64,000 nucleotides of DNA from Planctomycetota bacterium (lineage in GTDB: Bacteria; Planctomycetota; B15-G4). The stretch is taken from the NCBI GenBank assembly GCA_029259715.1, contig JAJDEP010000013.1, positions 1-64,000 of the forward strand. Reading direction: 5' to 3'. The notes beneath the pieces were generated by a model. It saw only the letters and a program-made list of their open reading frames with translations. It did not search any database and was not told the DNA's origin. Below, piece after piece: positions 61,439 to 64,000 of this stretch; the first letter of the stretch is position 1; each line of letters opens with the position of its first letter. The position numbers and the translations under genes are program-made.

Positions 61439-62916
61439 GCCACCACGCCTCGCTCGGCCCGCAGGGCTGCTGCCGCCGCCGCCACGTCGTCGACGGCGTT
61501 CTGCACGTGCCGACGGCGCGTGCGGAAGGAGAGCACGCAGATGCGCGCGAGATGACGCCCGTCGACCTGGCATCCCGTGAGCATGACGCGTTGACGCTGC
61601 AACACACGGGCGAGCAACGCGTCGGTGGCCTCGTTCTCCTCCATGGTCGAGGCGCCGGGCCACGTCAGATGGAAGGCGAGCAAGGAGAGCTGCGGCGGCG
61701 CGTCGAGGACGATGCCGGAGACCCGCGAAAGGGCCTCGGCCGCGAACAGCGCCAGCTCGCGCTTCTCGGCCAACGCCGCCCGGAACTTCGCCGCGCCGTA
61801 GAGCTTCAGCGGCAGCCACAGTCCCAGGCCCCGGTAGGGCCGCGAGAGCTCGGGCGTGTACTGGCTCGGGTCGTAGAACTCGGCGTTCAGGTCGGGCAGG
61901 TAGTCGGCGTGGCCGGCATGGGCCGCGCGCAGGAGCTCGCCGTCGCGGACGATGAGCGCGCCCGTGCCGTAGGGCAGGAACATGCCCTTGTGCGGATCGA
62001 GGGCCACCGAATCGGTGCGCGGGAGGCCGGCCAGCAGCGGCCGCAACTCGGGCACCATGTGGAAGCACGCCCCGTAGGCGCCGTCGACGTGGTGCCACAG
62101 GCCGCGCGCCTCACACAGGTCGCCGATGGCCTCGAGAGGATCGACGGCGCCGGTGTTCGTGGTGCCCGCGCTCGAGACCACCATGAAGGGGCGCAGTCCC
62201 TCGTCGAAGTCGTCGGCGATGGCGTCGGCGAGCTCGGACACGTCCATGCGGCAGTGCTCGTCGACGCCGATGACCCGCACCCGGTCGCCGAGGATGCCCG
62301 CGAGCCGCGCCGACTTGGCCACGCAGTGGTGCGCGTGGGTCGAGGTGTACAGCACACCGTCGCGCAGCCGCTCACCCAGGTGGTGCTCGCGGGCCGTGAC
62401 GATGGCGCTGAAATTGGCCATGGAGCCCCCGCTGGTGAGCAGGCCCCGGGCTGAGGTCGGGTAACCCATCCACTCGGCCAGCCACGACAACACGTTGGCT
62501 TCGAGCTGCACGAGCGCCGGCGCCGCCTGCCACACGCCGGTGAAGCGGTTGGTCGTGGCTGCGATGAACTCCGCGAGGCCCGAGGGATACAGCCCGCCGC
62601 CGGGGACGTAGGCCATGTACCCCGGCCCCGTGGTGGTGAAGGAGTGCCCGACCCATTCGTTGAACAACGGATCGAGCAGCTGGTCGAGGGGCGTGCCGGT
62701 GTCGGGCGGCGGCTCGGCCAGCCGGCGGCACAGGTCGGCGACGTCGACGTTGCCGCTGGCCGGTGCGTTGTCGAGGCCTGAGAGATGTTCGACCACGCGG
62801 CGCAGCACGTCGGCGCCCATGGCCTGCATCTCCTCGGGCGCAAACTCGAGGTCGGCCGGGTCGTCGTCGCGCGCGTGTTCGCCGCGGGGACCGGAAGGAG
62901 AGTCGGGTGGTGTCAC
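61435..62916 (-). CDS. PLP-dependent decarboxylase (group II, aromatic-amino-acid decarboxylase-like)
   Basis: 493 residues. Fold-type I group II decarboxylase family: 'GYMAYVPGGGLYPSGLAEF' early, 'GLLTSGGSMANFSAIVTAR', 'WHHVDGAYGACF' for the PLP-contact Asp, and the PLP Lys in 'SVALDPHKGMFLPYG'. The family acts on aromatic or acidic L-amino acids; substrate cannot be assigned. ATG start, and the stop overlaps the SGNH lipoprotein start, so the two are co-translated. Confidence 0.87.
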   Translation of the reverse strand: MTPPDSPSGPRGEHARDDDPADLEFAPEEMQAMGADVLRRVVEHLSGLDNAPASGNVDVADLCRRLAEPPPDTGTPLDQLLDPLFNEWVGHSFTTTGPGYMAYVPGGGLYPSGLAEFIAATTNRFTGVWQAAPALVQLEANVLSWLAEWMGYPTSARGLLTSGGSMANFSAIVTAREHHLGERLRDGVLYTSTHAHHCVAKSARLAGILGDRVRVIGVDEHCRMDVSELADAIADDFDEGLRPFMVVSSAGTTNTGAVDPLEAIGDLCEARGLWHHVDGAYGACFHMVPELRPLLAGLPRTDSVALDPHKGMFLPYGTGALIVRDGELLRAAHAGHADYLPDLNAEFYDPSQYTPELSRPYRGLGLWLPLKLYGAAKFRAALAEKRELALFAAEALSRVSGIVLDAPPQLSLLAFHLTWPGASTMEENEATDALLARVLQRQRVMLTGCQVDGRHLARICVLSFRTRRRHVQNAVDDVAAAAAALRAERGVVA

Positions 62917-62968
62917 GGACGCGGGAACCAGCGGGGAGACTGCGACAGCGCCGCCCCCGTCCCTTGCG

Positions 62969-64000
62969 TCAGGAGGCTTCGAGCTGCCCGCGGAAAGCCG
63001 CCGACACCTTCTTGCGCTTGCTCGAGCTGGAAGGATAACCCTTCGACGCCGACAACGCCGCCCCCACCGCCTTGTCCAGGGCTTCGCCGATGGCCTGCCA
63101 TTCCGCCAGCTGCTGGTGGTATTCGATGGTGAGGATCACGTTCCACACGGCGGCTCGCTGGGCATCGTCGTAGTCGTACTGCTCGAACAGCCACTGGGCC
63201 TGCTCGCGGTGATCGCTCAGGTCGAGCAGCGCCTCGGCCTCCAGATCGAAGAGGGGCCGGGCGACGTCCCCCTGTCCGAGTCGTTCGAGCAACTCGCCGG
63301 AGGAGAGGCCTTCCAGCTCTTCGACGGCCTCGACGCCGCCCATGCACTCGGCGAAGAGCATCGTGATCGGACGGTTGTCGGGCATGCCGTTCTCGGGCGT
63401 CGCGCTCGGGCGATCCATCAGCGTCAGCAGCGACGGCTGCTGGTCCGGCGCGGCGAGGTCGAGGATCAGGTGCAGAGCGCAGCGGGCCAGGGCCCGGTCG
63501 CGAGGCAGGAAGCTCTCGTTCTCCGCCATGAATGAGAAGCTGGCCGGGGACTCGCTCTTGAGGTCTTCGGCGAGGTTCTCCCAGTGGCGCATGGGGCTGT
63601 TCGCGCGGTGCGCCCAGACATCACCGGACTTGCTGACCGTGGTGCCCAGGTCGGCGGGCGGTCCGCGCACGACGGGCGGCGGCCGGGTCCCCGTGGGCAG
63701 GAATCCCGACCAGCCCGGCCGGAACCAACCCGGCGTCTGCTGAGTGAACCAGTCGCCGCCCACCCAGGCCTTGCCGTGGGCCTGGATGTCGAGCTCGTCC
63801 ACGAGCCCGTCGCTGAACCACGGCGGCGGGTTGCCATAGCTGCCGAACACGATCAACTTGCGCACAAGATGCGCGAGGGTGTAGTAGCCGAGGCCGTGTT
63901 CGAGGAATTCCTCGCCGCGATCGATGATGTTCGGGTGCGCGATGTTGACCACCTGCGCGTCCCAGTTGCGCACGACGATGCCGTCGCGCAGATCGGCGGT
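62969..64000 (-). CDS. Protein of unknown function, truncated by window edge
   Basis: The frame remains open past the GTG at 63973 to the window end ('TADLRDGIVV' before the ORF-track start), so the 5' end is missing. The segment 'YTLAHLVRKLIVFG' followed by 'PPPWFSDGLVDEL' has the spacing of a peptidase MA-like HExxH...E site, as in the DUF1570 protein at 22.5 kb, but with the His-Glu lost, so it may be a degenerate, inactive relative (inference). The rest is helical with a Ser/Lys-rich C-terminus. I do not recognise it firmly. Confidence 0.65.
   Translation of the reverse strand, partial: TADLRDGIVVRNWDAQVVNIAHPNIIDRGEEFLEHGLGYYTLAHLVRKLIVFGSYGNPPPWFSDGLVDELDIQAHGKAWVGGDWFTQQTPGWFRPGWSGFLPTGTRPPPVVRGPPADLGTTVSKSGDVWAHRANSPMRHWENLAEDLKSESPASFSFMAENESFLPRDRALARCALHLILDLAAPDQQPSLLTLMDRPSATPENGMPDNRPITMLFAECMGGVEAVEELEGLSSGELLERLGQGDVARPLFDLEAEALLDLSDHREQAQWLFEQYDYDDAQRAAVWNVILTIEYHQQLAEWQAIGEALDKAVGAALSASKGYPSSSSKRKKVSAAFRGQLEAS

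Overview
The window is a GC-rich, gene-dense chromosomal segment with no rRNA, tRNA, CRISPR array, insertion sequence or prophage that I can recognise. It most resembles a Planctomycetota genome. The grounds are large secreted multi-domain proteins that share a C-terminal domain ending near 'ASN', a Ser/Thr kinase fused to membrane segments and repeats, a DUF1570-type peptidase, a formylglycine-type sulfatase and many small lipoproteins. This assignment is inference from gene content; no phylogenetic marker was tested.

Layout. 1-16.1 kb: secreted and cell-surface proteins (PPC/PA14/propeller protein, FG-GAP protein, propeller paralogues), small lipoproteins and a receptor-like Ser/Thr kinase. 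16.2-28.2 kb: a long minus-strand run holding two SGNH hydrolases, a sodium:solute symporter, gltX, an RCK protein, a secreted peptidase, an RluA-type pseudouridine synthase and a secreted protein of unknown function. 28.2-31.4 kb: a divergent pair, a radical SAM protein and RecD2. 31.5-35.6 kb: a minus-strand cluster of sulfatase, AhpD-like enzyme, VIT1-type transporter, RlmB-type methyltransferase and a small membrane protein. 35.7-41.8 kb: a saccharopine-dehydrogenase-like oxidoreductase, an ACT-domain protein and several lipoproteins or secreted proteins. 41.9-45.4 kb: a compact serA-serB-aminotransferase operon for serine synthesis. 46-60.2 kb: a minus-strand heme operon reading hemA, hemC-hemD fusion, hemB, hemL, histidine kinase, response regulator, hemE, hemN, hemY-type oxidase, then a DUF2868 protein and a DUF3482 GTPase. 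60.3-64 kb: a third SGNH protein, a PLP decarboxylase and a truncated gene of unknown function.

Two things stand out. First, the AhpD-like gene at 33512-34117 is split in the ORF track by an in-frame TGA. The TGA lies exactly at the second position of the CxxC redox motif (CHY-U) and is followed at once by a perfect 7-bp hairpin with a GGUCU apical loop, the loop I recall from the E. coli fdhF SECIS. It is therefore best read as a selenoprotein, not a pseudogene. Second, the heme operon carries a complete two-component system between hemL and hemE, joined by 4-nt stop/start overlaps, and a phased direct repeat (TGTCACGGC, 11-bp spacing) sits upstream of hemA. Together these suggest a heme pathway controlled by its own sensor.

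Many genes are coupled by ATGA, GTGA or TTGA overlaps. Several operon-leading genes have a -10-like hexamer 6-9 nt before the start codon and no Shine-Dalgarno, which suggests leaderless mRNAs.
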